Shown here in pieces: positions 54,259 to 64,000 of a DNA stretch of 64,000 nucleotides. A program made the translations under genes and the position numbers. This DNA is from Pseudomonas sp. PD9R (GTDB lineage: Bacteria; Pseudomonadota; Gammaproteobacteria; Pseudomonadales; Pseudomonadaceae): the NCBI RefSeq assembly GCF_019200975.1, contig NZ_JAHTMR010000006.1, forward strand, positions 1 to 64,000, read 5' to 3'. The notes under the pieces were generated by a model, which was given only the letters and a program-made list of their open reading frames with translations, was not told where the DNA came from and did no database searches. Each line of letters begins with the position of its first letter. Positions within the stretch are counted from its first letter, which is position 1.

Positions 54259-55461
54259 TTAGTGGCTGGCGACGGTTCGGGTTGAGCTCTCGGCATACAC
54301 CGGGCCTAACCGGTCAAGGCGACCGCTCCACGCAGTCAACGCCAGCGCCACCAACACCACCAGGCCACCGATCCACGCGGTATGGATCAAGCCCATGTGC
54401 GCAACGATCAAGCCGCCACCCCACGCGCCACCGGCGATGCCGAGGTTGAACGCGGCGATGTTCAGACCGGAAGCCACGTCCACGGCATTCGGGGTGTAAT
54501 GCTCGGCCTGACGCACCACATACACCTGCAACCCCGGCACATTACCGAACGCCACGGCACCCCAGACCAGCACGGTTGCCAGCGCCAGCCATGGATTTCC
54601 AGCGGTAAAGGTCAGTACAAACAGCACAGCGGCGAGCAAGGCAAAGATGATTTTCAGGGCGCTGATCGGGCCGCGTTTGTCCGCCAGTTTGCCGCCCCAA
54701 ATGTTGCCGACGGCGACCGAGATGCCGTACACCAGCAGCACCAGGCTGACGGTGCTGGCGCTGAAACCGGAAATGTCCTGAAGGATTGGCGCCAGGAAGG
54801 TGAAGGCGATGAACGAACCGCCGTAACCGACCGCTGTCATGGCGTACACCAGCAACAGGCGAGGTTGTTTGAGCACCTGCAATTGCTGCAACAGCGAAGC
54901 GGGTTTGCTGTGGGCGATGTTTTTCGGCACATAGAGCAGGCTGCCGATAAAGGCGATTACACCCAGTGCCGACACGGCGAGGAAGGTTTCACGCCAGCCG
55001 AAATGCTGACCGATGAAAGTCCCCAGCGGTACGCCGGTAACCAGCGCTACGGTCAGGCCGGTGAACATGATGGCGATCGCGCTGGCGGCTTTTTCCTTGG
55101 GCACTAGACTGGTGGCGATGGTCGAACCAATCGAGAAAAATACCCCGTGCGCCAAGCCGGTGACGATCCGTGCAATGATCAGCGACTCGTAGCTCGGCGC
55201 TTTCCAGGCCAGCAGGTTGCCGAGAGTGAACAGCACCATCAGCGACAGCAGCAGTAATTTGCGCGGTACTTTTCCGGTCAGGGCAGTCAGCACCGGGGCG
55301 CCAACGGCCACACCCAGCGCATACAAACTGACCAGAAGGCCGGCGGACGGCAGACTGACACCGAGGTCGGCGCCGATGGTGGGTAACAAGCCAACGATGA
55401 CGAACTCGGTCGTCCCGATGGCAAAGGCGCTGAGGGTCAGCGCGAGTAAGGCAATGGGCAT
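54259..55461 (-). CDS. DHA1-type MFS efflux transporter
   Basis: 400 aa, twelve membrane segments, MPIALLALTLSAFAIGTTEFVIVGL at the start, typical of AraJ/YdhP-like sugar or drug efflux proteins. ATG 55461 has GGAG upstream and was chosen over one at 55590, which would add 43 residues. Motif C region (GVPLGTFIGQ) is seen. Substrate unknown. Divergent from the mechanosensitive channel gene across a 192-nt gap with no clear operator. Confidence 0.87.
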   Translation of the reverse strand: MPIALLALTLSAFAIGTTEFVIVGLLPTIGADLGVSLPSAGLLVSLYALGVAVGAPVLTALTGKVPRKLLLLSLMVLFTLGNLLAWKAPSYESLIIARIVTGLAHGVFFSIGSTIATSLVPKEKAASAIAIMFTGLTVALVTGVPLGTFIGQHFGWRETFLAVSALGVIAFIGSLLYVPKNIAHSKPASLLQQLQVLKQPRLLLVYAMTAVGYGGSFIAFTFLAPILQDISGFSASTVSLVLLVYGISVAVGNIWGGKLADKRGPISALKIIFALLAAVLFVLTFTAGNPWLALATVLVWGAVAFGNVPGLQVYVVRQAEHYTPNAVDVASGLNIAAFNLGIAGGAWGGGLIVAHMGLIHTAWIGGLVVLVALALTAWSGRLDRLGPVYAESSTRTVASH

Positions 55462-55653
55462 GGCTGCAACTCCGGTGAATTGATTTGATGGAGCGCAGTG
55501 TCGGGGTTTGGGTTGTGCGGAAAAATACAGGGATGAGCATTTGATATTTGTTTTGAGCGCAAAGATCGTTCGACGGGCTTCTGTGGTCAACAGCGAACTT
55601 GCCCGGCATTTCTCGATCAGTTCCTTACAGTCTTATTCAAAGGAGCGGGTACT

Positions 55654-57783
55654 TTGATCAAGCTCAAGACCGCGATACTGCTGGGGGCGTTGTTGTTTCT
55701 GGGCAGTGAGGAACTGGAAGCGGCAGCGATACCAGGGTTACCGGCCGCCGCCACTGCCGCCACACCGCCGGCGCACCCTGAGCCGCTGGTTCAGGGCGGG
55801 TTGCTGGGGGCTATCAGTTCAAGCATTGACGAAGTCCAGAGCAAGCTCGATCTCAACGAAAACCTTGTCGATGCCTGGCGCCTGCGTGCCGACCGCGCGG
55901 CGGATGAGGTGGATCAACTGGTCAATCGGCCATCGGCCCGTTCGAGTTGGAGCGTAGCGAGGGATTTCCTGTTGCTGACTGCTGTATGGGCGGGTGTCTT
56001 CGGCCTGCTTTGGCTGTCGGGGCGGTTTTTGGCCGAGCGCCTGTGCCGGCATCGCCTGCTGCTCAGTCGTGAACGTGGCCAGGCATTGCTCCGTTACGTG
56101 TTGCCCTACAGCATTCCGGCGCTGATCAGCCTGCCGCTGACCATTTATGCCAGTCAGTTTTTACCGACGTCGGCCGGGCGCGCATTGGCGCTGTGCTTTG
56201 CTTATGCCACCAGCAGCGGGATCTTTGCCGCGTCATTGGTGATGTCATTGGTGGTGCTGTTCAATACCGGCCACAAGCGCCGAGCGGTGCAGATCATCCG
56301 TCAGCACAGCCCCCGGCCACTGTTCGCGACCGGTTTCCTGGTGGCGCTGAGCGATGCCCTGACCAGCCCGCAGATCGCCCATCAGTTGGGCAACAACCTC
56401 ACCAGCAGCATCGCGGTATTCACCGGGCTCGCCGCCTCGATTTCATTCGGTTTGCTGGTGATCCGCATGCGCCGCCCGGTGGCGCATGTGATCCGGATTC
56501 TGCCGCTGGCGCAACGTCTCGGCCAGCCGGCTCTGCGCGAAACATTGCGGATTTTTTCCGGGCTCTGGTATTGGCCGATTCTGTTGATGGTGTTTGTCTC
56601 GATCATCAACCTGATCAGCATCAGCGATGACAACCAGAAGGTCATGCGCAGTGCGCTGTTTACCTCGATATTGCTGATTGCGACGGTATTTCTGAGCACC
56701 ACGCTGCATCATCTGTTCAAGGCACGAAGTGAAACGGATCTGCGCCGCAGCAGTGCCTACAAAGAGCGCTTTTTGAACCTCTCCCACGCGTTGCTGCGGA
56801 TCGCCATGTCCATCGTGTTCATCGATATCCTCGGGCGTATCTGGGGCGTGTCGTTGTTCGAATTCGCGGTGAGCAATTCGGTGGGTCGGGCGATCAGTGA
56901 TTCCCTGAGCCACATCGGTTTGATCTTCCTGGTGACCTGGATGGTATGGGTGGTGCTGGACACGGCCATCCAGGAAGCACTGAAACCACCCGTCAATAAA
57001 CGCTCGGCGCGCCAGCCAAGTACGCGGGTCAAGACCATCCTGCCGTTGTTGCGCAATGCGATCAAAATCGTTCTGGTGGTGATCTGCGCGATCACCACCA
57101 TGGCCAATCTGGGCATCAACGTTGCGCCTTTCCTGGCCGGTGCCGGGGTGATCGGGCTGGCGATCGGTTTCGGTTCCCAGCAACTGGTGCAGGACGTGAT
57201 CACCGGTTTGTTCATCATCATCGAAGACACGCTGTCCATCGGCGACTGGGTGGTGCTCGACTCCGGGCATGCCGGCACAGTCGAAGGCCTGACCATCCGC
57301 ACCCTGCGTCTGCGCGACGGCAAGGGCTTTGTGCACTCGGTGCCGTTCGGCCAGATCAAAGCCGTGACCAACCAATCGCGGCAGTTTGCCTATGCGTTCT
57401 TCTCGGTGCAGTTCACTTACGACACCGATGTCGACAAAGCTATCGCGTTGATTCGCGAGGCCGGGCATTCCATCAGCGACGACCCGTTTCTCAAGTACAA
57501 CCTGCAAGGGCCACTGGATGTGTTTGGTGTCGACAAAATGGACCTCAACGGCGTGGTGCTGACGGCGCAATTTCGCACGGTGTCCGGTGGGCAATACGCG
57601 GTGAGCCGGGCGTTCAACCAGCGTTTGAAAAAGCTTGTGGATAACAGCCCATGGGTGCATTTCGCGCAGACTTATCCACAGCAGGTTTTGATGCCAAGGC
57701 ATGCGGTTGAGCCGCTACACGAGGATGGGCCGACGCCGGAGCATTCGGCGGTGTTGATGCCGGACCGCCCGCATGTCCCGTAA
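55654..57783 (+). CDS. MscS-family mechanosensitive channel (YbiO-like)
   Basis: 709 aa. Cleavable signal peptide (about 1-24, ending EAAA), a periplasmic linker, then many membrane helices. The pore helix GAGVIGLAIGFGSQQLVQDV begins near residue 493 and the beta domain follows with GDWVVLDSGHAGTVEGLTIRTLRLRD. Releases solutes on osmotic downshock. TTG start at 55654 with AGGAG at 55640-55644. Total length is near that of E. coli YbiO (741). Confidence 0.9.
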   Translation: MIKLKTAILLGALLFLGSEELEAAAIPGLPAAATAATPPAHPEPLVQGGLLGAISSSIDEVQSKLDLNENLVDAWRLRADRAADEVDQLVNRPSARSSWSVARDFLLLTAVWAGVFGLLWLSGRFLAERLCRHRLLLSRERGQALLRYVLPYSIPALISLPLTIYASQFLPTSAGRALALCFAYATSSGIFAASLVMSLVVLFNTGHKRRAVQIIRQHSPRPLFATGFLVALSDALTSPQIAHQLGNNLTSSIAVFTGLAASISFGLLVIRMRRPVAHVIRILPLAQRLGQPALRETLRIFSGLWYWPILLMVFVSIINLISISDDNQKVMRSALFTSILLIATVFLSTTLHHLFKARSETDLRRSSAYKERFLNLSHALLRIAMSIVFIDILGRIWGVSLFEFAVSNSVGRAISDSLSHIGLIFLVTWMVWVVLDTAIQEALKPPVNKRSARQPSTRVKTILPLLRNAIKIVLVVICAITTMANLGINVAPFLAGAGVIGLAIGFGSQQLVQDVITGLFIIIEDTLSIGDWVVLDSGHAGTVEGLTIRTLRLRDGKGFVHSVPFGQIKAVTNQSRQFAYAFFSVQFTYDTDVDKAIALIREAGHSISDDPFLKYNLQGPLDVFGVDKMDLNGVVLTAQFRTVSGGQYAVSRAFNQRLKKLVDNSPWVHFAQTYPQQVLMPRHAVEPLHEDGPTPEHSAVLMPDRPHVP

Positions 57784-57794
57784 CAGGATGGTTC

Positions 57795-57883
57795 TGTAGG
57801 AGCGAGGCTTGCCCGCGAAAGGAGCGCTGCGGTGTATCAGCAAGATCGCGTCATCGTTTTTCGCGGGCAAGCCTCGCTCCTAC
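57795..57883. repeat. REPIN, GTAGGAGCGAGGCTTGCCCGCGAA family
   Basis: Arms TGTAGGAGCGAGGCTTGCCCGCGAA (57795-57819) and its inverted copy TTCGCGGGCAAGCCTCGCTCCTAC (57860-57883). Lies between convergent ybiO-like and lhr genes; the right arm overlaps the end of lhr. Confidence 0.92.
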
Positions 57884-60800
57884 GGGTGGTTGTGCTGGAC
57901 CAGTTTTTTCCTCACTTCAGCCATCACCTGCTGATCCAGTTCCAACCAAAAATGCTGTCTACCGGCAATCTCCGCAGCCGCCGGCAACCCATCGCGATAC
58001 ACCAACCGATTGCTCGCCAGCGCCGGTACTTTCATGCCGGGCAACAGCGTGCCCGCGAGGTTCAGCGGATCGACCCCGCACACCGCGATCAGACTCCCGT
58101 CATGGGCCCGACGCCGCACTTCGCGCAGCAACGGAATCGCCTCAGGCAGTGCGAATTGCTCGCCCGCCAGGCCACTGACAAACCGCCCGCCGCGAATCTC
58201 GCCTCGCGCTTCCAGTCGATGGAAGGTGCGCAGCAATTCGCGCCAACTCGGCAGCCAGTCCGCCTCACGTTCCAGCAAGCGCCAGAACACCACGCCGTAG
58301 CGGCGCAACAGGGTCATGGCGATGTGTTCCAGGGTATCGGCAGGTGTGGGCGCCGGACGTTGGTTATCCACAACCGGAGCGACGGCCCCGCGCCGCAACA
58401 ACGCCCAGCGCCCGGCATCGTCCATGCCGCCGACAAACGCCCCGCGCCCGCGCCGACTGCTGCGGTTCTGCCGTTTACTGGCCGGGGTGATCAGCGCTCG
58501 CAGGCCGGCGAAGCTGTCGGCGTTCACCAGTCCCGCGCCGACCAATTCCTGCAAGGCGATTTCCAGTTCCGAACGCAGCAGGTGGGCTTCGTGAATCAGT
58601 TCATCGAAAAACAGCGCGCCGTGCTGGCTGAGCGCGGCGTGGACTTTTTGTGTTTTCGCTGACAGCTCACTGACGGGCGTCTGCTCGGTCAAGTCGCTCC
58701 AGAGCCCGACCCGGTTGCGCGGCAACAACAGAACCGGCGTGCTGCGCAGCGCGGTGCCGGTGCTTTTGTTGCGTGCGGTAAGGCGGGTCCAGACCAGTTT
58801 GCCGCTGCGGCACAAATCATCCAGCCAGGTCGGGGAATAGTCCTTGAGCCGTGCCGGCAGGATGTCGCTGTCCCAGGCAGACGCGGCGGCGGGGTAGCCC
58901 TCAAACTGCGCGATGATTGCCGGCAACACCGCGCTGCCCTGTCCTTGAGTGGCGCTTGACAGATGCTGCCAGTCGAACAGAAAGCGCATGAAGTCCTGCA
59001 AGGCAACGGGTTCAATTTCCCGTCGCAGACGCTTGACCGTGTAGCGATGAATCCGCGCCAGCAGATGTCGCTCGCACCATTCTTCTTCAGACGTGCCCGG
59101 AGTGAAGCGGCCGCGCAGTACATAGCCTTCGCGTTCCAGCTGTGCCAGTGCCTGGGTGACTTGAGTCGCCGGCAAACCGAGCGGCTCGACAATCGCCTTC
59201 AGTGGCAATGGACCAAAAGCGCTCAGTCGTGCGCGGATCACTTCGAGCACGGCGGCATCCATTTCCCAGGCTTCATCGAACCCCGGCAACGCCTCCAGCG
59301 GCGGTATCAAATCAGCCTGTGGATAAATCACCCGCAGGCAGGTCAGCCTTTCCCGCGCCAGCCACAACGATTGATTGAGAAGGCAGGCGCGACCACTGTC
59401 GGTCAAGGTATTGAGCCAGTCGAGCCAGTTCGGATGGAGCCGGGCCTCGGCGTTGGTGATGCACGCCAGGCTCATCAACGCCTCGTGCATTTCATCGATG
59501 TTGTTGGGTGCCGGCCACGCTTCTTCGCGTACGGCGGCAATCGCCTCGGCGTCCAGTGCACCGAGATCGTCGGTGGACTGCGGGTCACTCCAGCGGCGGT
59601 TGAGCACCGCTTGAGTGCGGCGTTCTTCCAGCGGCGCATCGTCGAGAAAGGTGTAGGGCCGGGCGCTGAGAATCTCCGCCGCCAGTGGCGAAGGCGCGGG
59701 CAAGTCGCGGCTGATCAGGCGGATGTCACCGCGCTCCATGCGCCGCAGCAGTGCCAGCCAGCCTTCGGTGTCCATGGCCTCGTGCAGGCAATCGTCGAGT
59801 GTTTGTTCCACCAGCGGATGCTGGGGAATTTCCCGTTCGCCGGCGAGGTTTTCCACACAGGCGATCTGATCCGGAAATACGCTGGCGATCAGGTCTTCGC
59901 TTTTCATCCGCTGGATCTGCGGTGCGACTTTTCGGCCGCCGGTATAGCGCGGTAACGCCAGGGCAACGCCGGCATTCCAGCGCCAGCGCACGCCGAACAA
60001 CGGCGCTTCCAGCACCGCTTGAATCAGGATGTGCTCGGCGCTGTTGCTGTGCAGATAGCGCCAGACGTCATCAAGCTCAAAACTGTGGCTGGTGGACAGC
60101 GACAGGACGATGGCGTCTTCACTGGCGGCGGCCTGCAATTCGAAGTTGAACGTGCGGCAAAAGCGCTTGCGCAGGGCCAGGCCCCAGGCACGATTGAGGC
60201 GGCTTCCGAACGGCGTGTGAATGATCAGTTGCGTGCCGCCGGACTCGTCGAAAAAACGTTCCATCAGCAGCGTGTCTTGCGAGGGCAGGGCGCCGAGCGT
60301 CTGGCGCGCACGGGCCAGGTATTCCACCAGTTGTTCGGCGCTGGCGACGTTCAGGCCGAGGGTGTCGGTCAGCCAGTCGATGCTCGGCTGCAAGTGGCCC
60401 GGTGTGGCTCCGAGCAATCCATCAAGGTGCGCTTGCAGCCGCGCCACGGCAAACGACAGTTCGTTACTGCGCCCCGGTGCTTCGCCGAGCCAGAACGGAA
60501 TGGTCGGTGGCTGACCTTGCGCATCTTCGACCCTGACCTTGCCGGTTTCGACCCGCAGAATTCGGTACGACGTGTTGCCCAACTGAAAAACATCCCCGGC
60601 GATGCTTTCTACGGCGAAGTCTTCGTTGACGCTGCCAATGTTCAGGCCTTGGGGTTCCAGCAGGACGCTGTAATCAGCATTGTCGGGAATCGTCCCGCCG
60701 CTGGTCACGGCCGTCAGTTTCGCACCCCGACGACCTCGCAGGCTGCGGGTCACGGCATCGCGGTGCAGGTAAGCGCTGCGGATGCCCTGGCGACCGTTGT

Positions 60801-62205
60801 AGCCCTCGGCGAGCATCTGCAACAGCGCTTGATAGTGCTTTTCGTCGAGGCCGGCGTAGGGCGAGGCTTTGCGGAACATCTCCAGCAGTGCCTGCTCCTG
60901 CCATTCCTGGCAACTCACTTCGGCGATGATCTGCTGCGCGAGTACATCCAGTGGTGCCTCGGGGATCTGCAAAATGTCTAGCTCACCCCGGCGCACGCAG
61001 TCGAGCAGGGCGGCGCATTCGATCAGGTCGTCGCGGGTGGTGGCGAACAAACGGCCCTTGGGCGTGCCGCCGACCTGGTGACCGGAGCGACCGACCCGTT
61101 GCAAGAATCCGGAAATCGAACGCGGCGAGGCGATCTGGCAGACCAGATCGACATCGCCGATATCAATGCCCAACTCCAGCGACGCCGTGGCGATCAGCAC
61201 TTGCAGCTCGCCACGCTTGAGTCGCTGTTCAGCATCCAGGCGAAACTCCTTGGCCAGGCTGCCGTGGTGCGCGGCCACGGCCTCTTTGCCCAGGCGTTCG
61301 CTCAGGTGCCGGCTCAAGCGTTCGGCCAGGCGCCGGGTATTGACGAAAATCAGTGTGGTCCGGTGTTGGCGGGCGAGGGCAGCGAGGCGGTCGTAGACCA
61401 GTTCCCAGACGTCATTGGCCATCACCGCTGATAGCGGCACGGGCGGCACTTCGAGGTCCAGGTCCCGTGGGCGGGCGTGACCGATGTCGATAATCTCGCA
61501 AGGGCGGTCGCGACCCACCAGAAAACGCGAGACCGCATCGATGGGTTTTTGCGTGGCCGACAGGCCGATGCGCACCAGCGGTTCGGCGCACAGCGCTTGC
61601 AGGCGTTCGAGGCTCAGAGCGAGGTGGCTGCCGCGTTTGCTGGCGGCGATGGCGTGGATTTCATCGACGATCACCGTGCGCGTGGTGCCGAGCATTCGCC
61701 GTCCGGAGTCGGAGCCGAGCAATACGTAAAGGGATTCGGGGGTGGTGACGAGAATGTGCGGCGCGGTTTTGCGCATCGCCGAGCGGTCTTTTTGCGGGGT
61801 ATCGCCGGTGCGCACGGCGATGCTGATCTGCAGTTCGGGCAAGCCCATCAGGCGCAATTGTTCGCAGATGCCAGCCAGCGGGTTTTGCAGGTTGATGCGG
61901 ATGTCGTTGGACAGGGCCTTGAGCGGCGAGACATAGACCACCAGCGTTTCATCCGGCAGGCCGTTAGGCTGATCTTCGGTGTGGGCCAGGCCACGGTGGA
62001 CCAGGTCGTCGATGACCGCGAGGAATGCGGTGAGGGTTTTGCCGGAACCTGTGGGCGCGGCGATCAGGGTCGAGCGGCGCTGGCGGATCAGCGGCCACGC
62101 CCGGGCCTGGGCGGCGGTGACCGTCGCGAACGTGTTGCTGAACCAGGCGCTGACGGCGGGATGAAAGCCGGCCAGGGCACTGTCGGCGGGGATGGGCAGG
62201 TTCAT
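57880..62205 (-). CDS. lhr: Large helicase-related protein Lhr (long form)
   Basis: 1441 aa. Superfamily 2 helicase for DNA repair. Walker A APTGSGKT (Lys56), DEIH box ([14 protein letters not shown]), SATQKP and the [10 protein letters not shown] / QRVGRSGHQ motifs give a complete Lhr core; about 600 further residues form the Lhr C-terminal region of the long type. The ATG at 62205 ([22 protein letters not shown]) was chosen; an in-frame ATG at 62376 would read through a REPIN. Its stop TAG lies within the next REPIN. Confidence 0.92.
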   Translation of the reverse strand: MNLPIPADSALAGFHPAVSAWFSNTFATVTAAQARAWPLIRQRRSTLIAAPTGSGKTLTAFLAVIDDLVHRGLAHTEDQPNGLPDETLVVYVSPLKALSNDIRINLQNPLAGICEQLRLMGLPELQISIAVRTGDTPQKDRSAMRKTAPHILVTTPESLYVLLGSDSGRRMLGTTRTVIVDEIHAIAASKRGSHLALSLERLQALCAEPLVRIGLSATQKPIDAVSRFLVGRDRPCEIIDIGHARPRDLDLEVPPVPLSAVMANDVWELVYDRLAALARQHRTTLIFVNTRRLAERLSRHLSERLGKEAVAAHHGSLAKEFRLDAEQRLKRGELQVLIATASLELGIDIGDVDLVCQIASPRSISGFLQRVGRSGHQVGGTPKGRLFATTRDDLIECAALLDCVRRGELDILQIPEAPLDVLAQQIIAEVSCQEWQEQALLEMFRKASPYAGLDEKHYQALLQMLAEGYNGRQGIRSAYLHRDAVTRSLRGRRGAKLTAVTSGGTIPDNADYSVLLEPQGLNIGSVNEDFAVESIAGDVFQLGNTSYRILRVETGKVRVEDAQGQPPTIPFWLGEAPGRSNELSFAVARLQAHLDGLLGATPGHLQPSIDWLTDTLGLNVASAEQLVEYLARARQTLGALPSQDTLLMERFFDESGGTQLIIHTPFGSRLNRAWGLALRKRFCRTFNFELQAAASEDAIVLSLSTSHSFELDDVWRYLHSNSAEHILIQAVLEAPLFGVRWRWNAGVALALPRYTGGRKVAPQIQRMKSEDLIASVFPDQIACVENLAGEREIPQHPLVEQTLDDCLHEAMDTEGWLALLRRMERGDIRLISRDLPAPSPLAAEILSARPYTFLDDAPLEERRTQAVLNRRWSDPQSTDDLGALDAEAIAAVREEAWPAPNNIDEMHEALMSLACITNAEARLHPNWLDWLNTLTDSGRACLLNQSLWLARERLTCLRVIYPQADLIPPLEALPGFDEAWEMDAAVLEVIRARLSAFGPLPLKAIVEPLGLPATQVTQALAQLEREGYVLRGRFTPGTSEEEWCERHLLARIHRYTVKRLRREIEPVALQDFMRFLFDWQHLSSATQGQGSAVLPAIIAQFEGYPAAASAWDSDILPARLKDYSPTWLDDLCRSGKLVWTRLTARNKSTGTALRSTPVLLLPRNRVGLWSDLTEQTPVSELSAKTQKVHAALSQHGALFFDELIHEAHLLRSELEIALQELVGAGLVNADSFAGLRALITPASKRQNRSSRRGRGAFVGGMDDAGRWALLRRGAVAPVVDNQRPAPTPADTLEHIAMTLLRRYGVVFWRLLEREADWLPSWRELLRTFHRLEARGEIRGGRFVSGLAGEQFALPEAIPLLREVRRRAHDGSLIAVCGVDPLNLAGTLLPGMKVPALASNRLVYRDGLPAAAEIAGRQHFWLELDQQVMAEVRKKLVQHNHP

Positions 62206-62272
62206 GGGGCAAGTTATGCGGGCGGGGGTTCGAAGATGCAAGTACCGCTGGGGATCTCCAAGGATATTGAGG

Positions 62273-62348
62273 GCCCCCTCGCGGGCAAGCCTCGCTCCTG
62301 CAAGGGCAGCGCTAAACCTGTAGGAGCGAGGCTTGCCCGCAAAGGGGG
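62273..62348. repeat. REPIN, GTAGGAGCGAGGCTTGCCCGCGAA family
   Basis: Left CCCCTCGCGGGCAAGCCTCGCTCCTGCA and right TGTAGGAGCGAGGCTTGCCCGCAAAGGGG, inverted, about 17 nt apart. Immediately upstream of lhr and the divergent SDR gene, in the 299-nt gap between them. Confidence 0.9.
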
Positions 62349-62504
62349 CGGCACAGGCAGTACAAATCCCACACATCTACACTTTACGGATGACGGTTGC
62401 GCACTAAACCCGCAAAATGCAACGATTCCTGCAACTTTCAACGACACCGCCCTGTGGCGCTGTCGACAAACCCTCGTTCCAATCAGACTGGGCCTGCTGA
62501 CTCT

Positions 62505-63381
62505 ATGCGAATGCGCCTTATGTTACTGGGCGGCGGAAATGCCCTTGGGCAGGCGCTGATTCGCCTCGGTGCGGAGGAAGACATCGGTTTCCTCGCCCCC
62601 CGCCCGCCGCAAGACGGCTGGGATGCCGCGAGCCTGACGCAACTGCTCGATGACACCCGCCCCGACGCGTTGATCAACCTTGCCTACTACTTCGACTGGT
62701 TCCAGGCGGAGTCGGTCAGCGAACAGCGTCTGGCCGGGCAGGAGCGGGCGATCGAGCGTCTGGCCGAATTGTGCCAGCACCACAACATCGTGTTGCTGCA
62801 ACCTTCGAGCTACCGCGTGTTCGATGGCTCCCGGGCCACTGCCTACAGCGAAAAAGACGAGCCGGTGCCATTGGGCCTGCGCGGTCAAGCCTTGTGGCGC
62901 ATTGAGCAAAGCGTTCGCGCCACCTGCCCGCAACACGTGCTGCTGCGATTCGGATGGCTGCTTGATGACAGTCCGGACGGCACCCTCGGGCGTTTCCTCG
63001 GTCGGGCCGAACACCCGGAAGAACTGCTGATGGCCGACGACCGCCGAGGCAATCCGACCCCGGTTGACGACGCCGCGCGGGTGATCATTTCGGTCCTCAA
63101 GCAACTTGACTGTTCGGCGCCGCTTTGGGGCACGTATCACTACGCTGGGCATGAGGCGACCACGCCGCTGGCGTTAGGCCAGGCGATCCTCACCGAAGCG
63201 CGCACGCTGCATTCGCTGGCCATCGAAGCCCCGACCGCCCAGGCCCACGCCGCGCGACCGGACGCCGCCGAAGAGCCGCAACACGCGGTGCTGGCCTGCA
63301 AGAAAATTCTCCATACGTTCGGGATCAAGCCACGCGCCTGGCGTGCGGCGCTTCCGGGCCTGCTCGACAGGTTCTATCGCC

Positions 63382-63389
<8 letters not shown>
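62505..63389 (+). CDS. RmlD-like sugar-nucleotide SDR with degenerate active site
   Basis: 294 aa. Resembles dTDP-4-dehydrorhamnose reductase (RmlD_sub_bind) in order: N-terminal strand with GGGNALG, LINLAYYFDWFQAE, QPSSYRVFDG (100-108), YSEKDEPVP and a late PVDDAARVI block. But the usual YxxxK is replaced by LRGQA at 125-129, and the nucleotide-binding glycines are altered. ATG 62505 (MRMRLMLL), with MRLMLL at 62511 as alternative; an earlier ATG at 62397 is unlikely. Ends inside the start of the next gene (8-nt overlap). Confidence 0.78.

Positions 63390-64000
<611 letters not shown>

Noticed and set aside
62206..62376. N-terminal extension of lhr up to the ATG at 62376
   Set aside because: The extra 57 residues are encoded largely by a REPIN and bear no Lhr similarity; the start at 62205 fits the family.
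58963..62559. Several 300+ codon + strand frames opposite lhr
   Set aside because: GC-rich shadows of lhr; the translations are low-complexity Arg/Gln/Ala-rich with no domains.

Overview
The window is chromosomal DNA of a fluorescent pseudomonad, most likely the Pseudomonas fluorescens group. The evidence is Pseudomonas-type housekeeping proteins throughout, the gene order rplQ-katA-bfrA-uvrA-MFS-ssb known from Pseudomonas, and three families of Pseudomonas REP/REPIN palindromes scattered over the accessory right half. Nothing in it looks like a prophage, IS element, integron or CRISPR array.

Layout. (1) 1-2.5 kb: end of an rRNA operon (23S-5S spacer, 5S rRNA, terminator), then birA, coaX and a small membrane-anchored protein. 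(2) 2.6-3.2 kb: tRNA-Tyr, tRNA-Gly, tRNA-Thr, a terminator, then tRNA-Trp. The second EF-Tu gene (tufB) often found between tRNA-Thr and tRNA-Trp is absent. (3) 3.2-33.5 kb: one long block of transcription and translation genes, all on the + strand: secE-nusG, rplKAJL, rpoBC, rpsL-rpsG-fusA-tuf, the S10 operon, the spc operon with secY, and the alpha operon (rpsM-K-D-rpoA-rplQ). Hairpins and sigma70-like promoters can be read at the joints, including one inside the spc operon between rpsN and rpsH. (4) 33.6-40.8 kb: katA (catalase) and bfrA/ftnA (ferritin-like, without the heme-ligand Met52), then uvrA on the - strand, a YajR-like MFS transporter and ssb.

(5) 40.8-46.1 kb, - strand: the most interesting accessory locus. 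It is a seven-gene run resembling E. coli yjfIJKLMC: DUF2170, a PspA/IM30 coiled-coil protein, DUF2491, a DUF350 membrane protein, a DUF1190 lipoprotein and a glutathionylspermidine-synthase-like ATP-grasp enzyme, with a rhomboid protease inserted in the middle. Upstream are two near-identical CTCACGCGTGA palindromes, one overlapping a possible promoter. Together the genes suggest an envelope-stress or envelope-modification system using an ATP-grasp ligase, a PspA membrane-remodelling protein and a surface lipoprotein. That role is inference.

(6) 46.2-50.0 kb: an isochorismatase-type hydrolase divergent from a GlxA-type AraC regulator, then a DUF3182 protein with ATP-grasp-like motifs overlapping an alpha/beta hydrolase. 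(7) 50.1-54.1 kb, - strand: a tightly overlapping chain DUF72 - ybhP - clsB - ybhN (phospholipid related). (8) 54.2-64 kb: an MFS efflux protein divergent from a YbiO-like mechanosensitive channel, the large helicase gene lhr (its stop codon lies inside a REP element), and two overlapping sugar-nucleotide SDR genes. The first SDR has lost its catalytic motif; the second runs off the window end.
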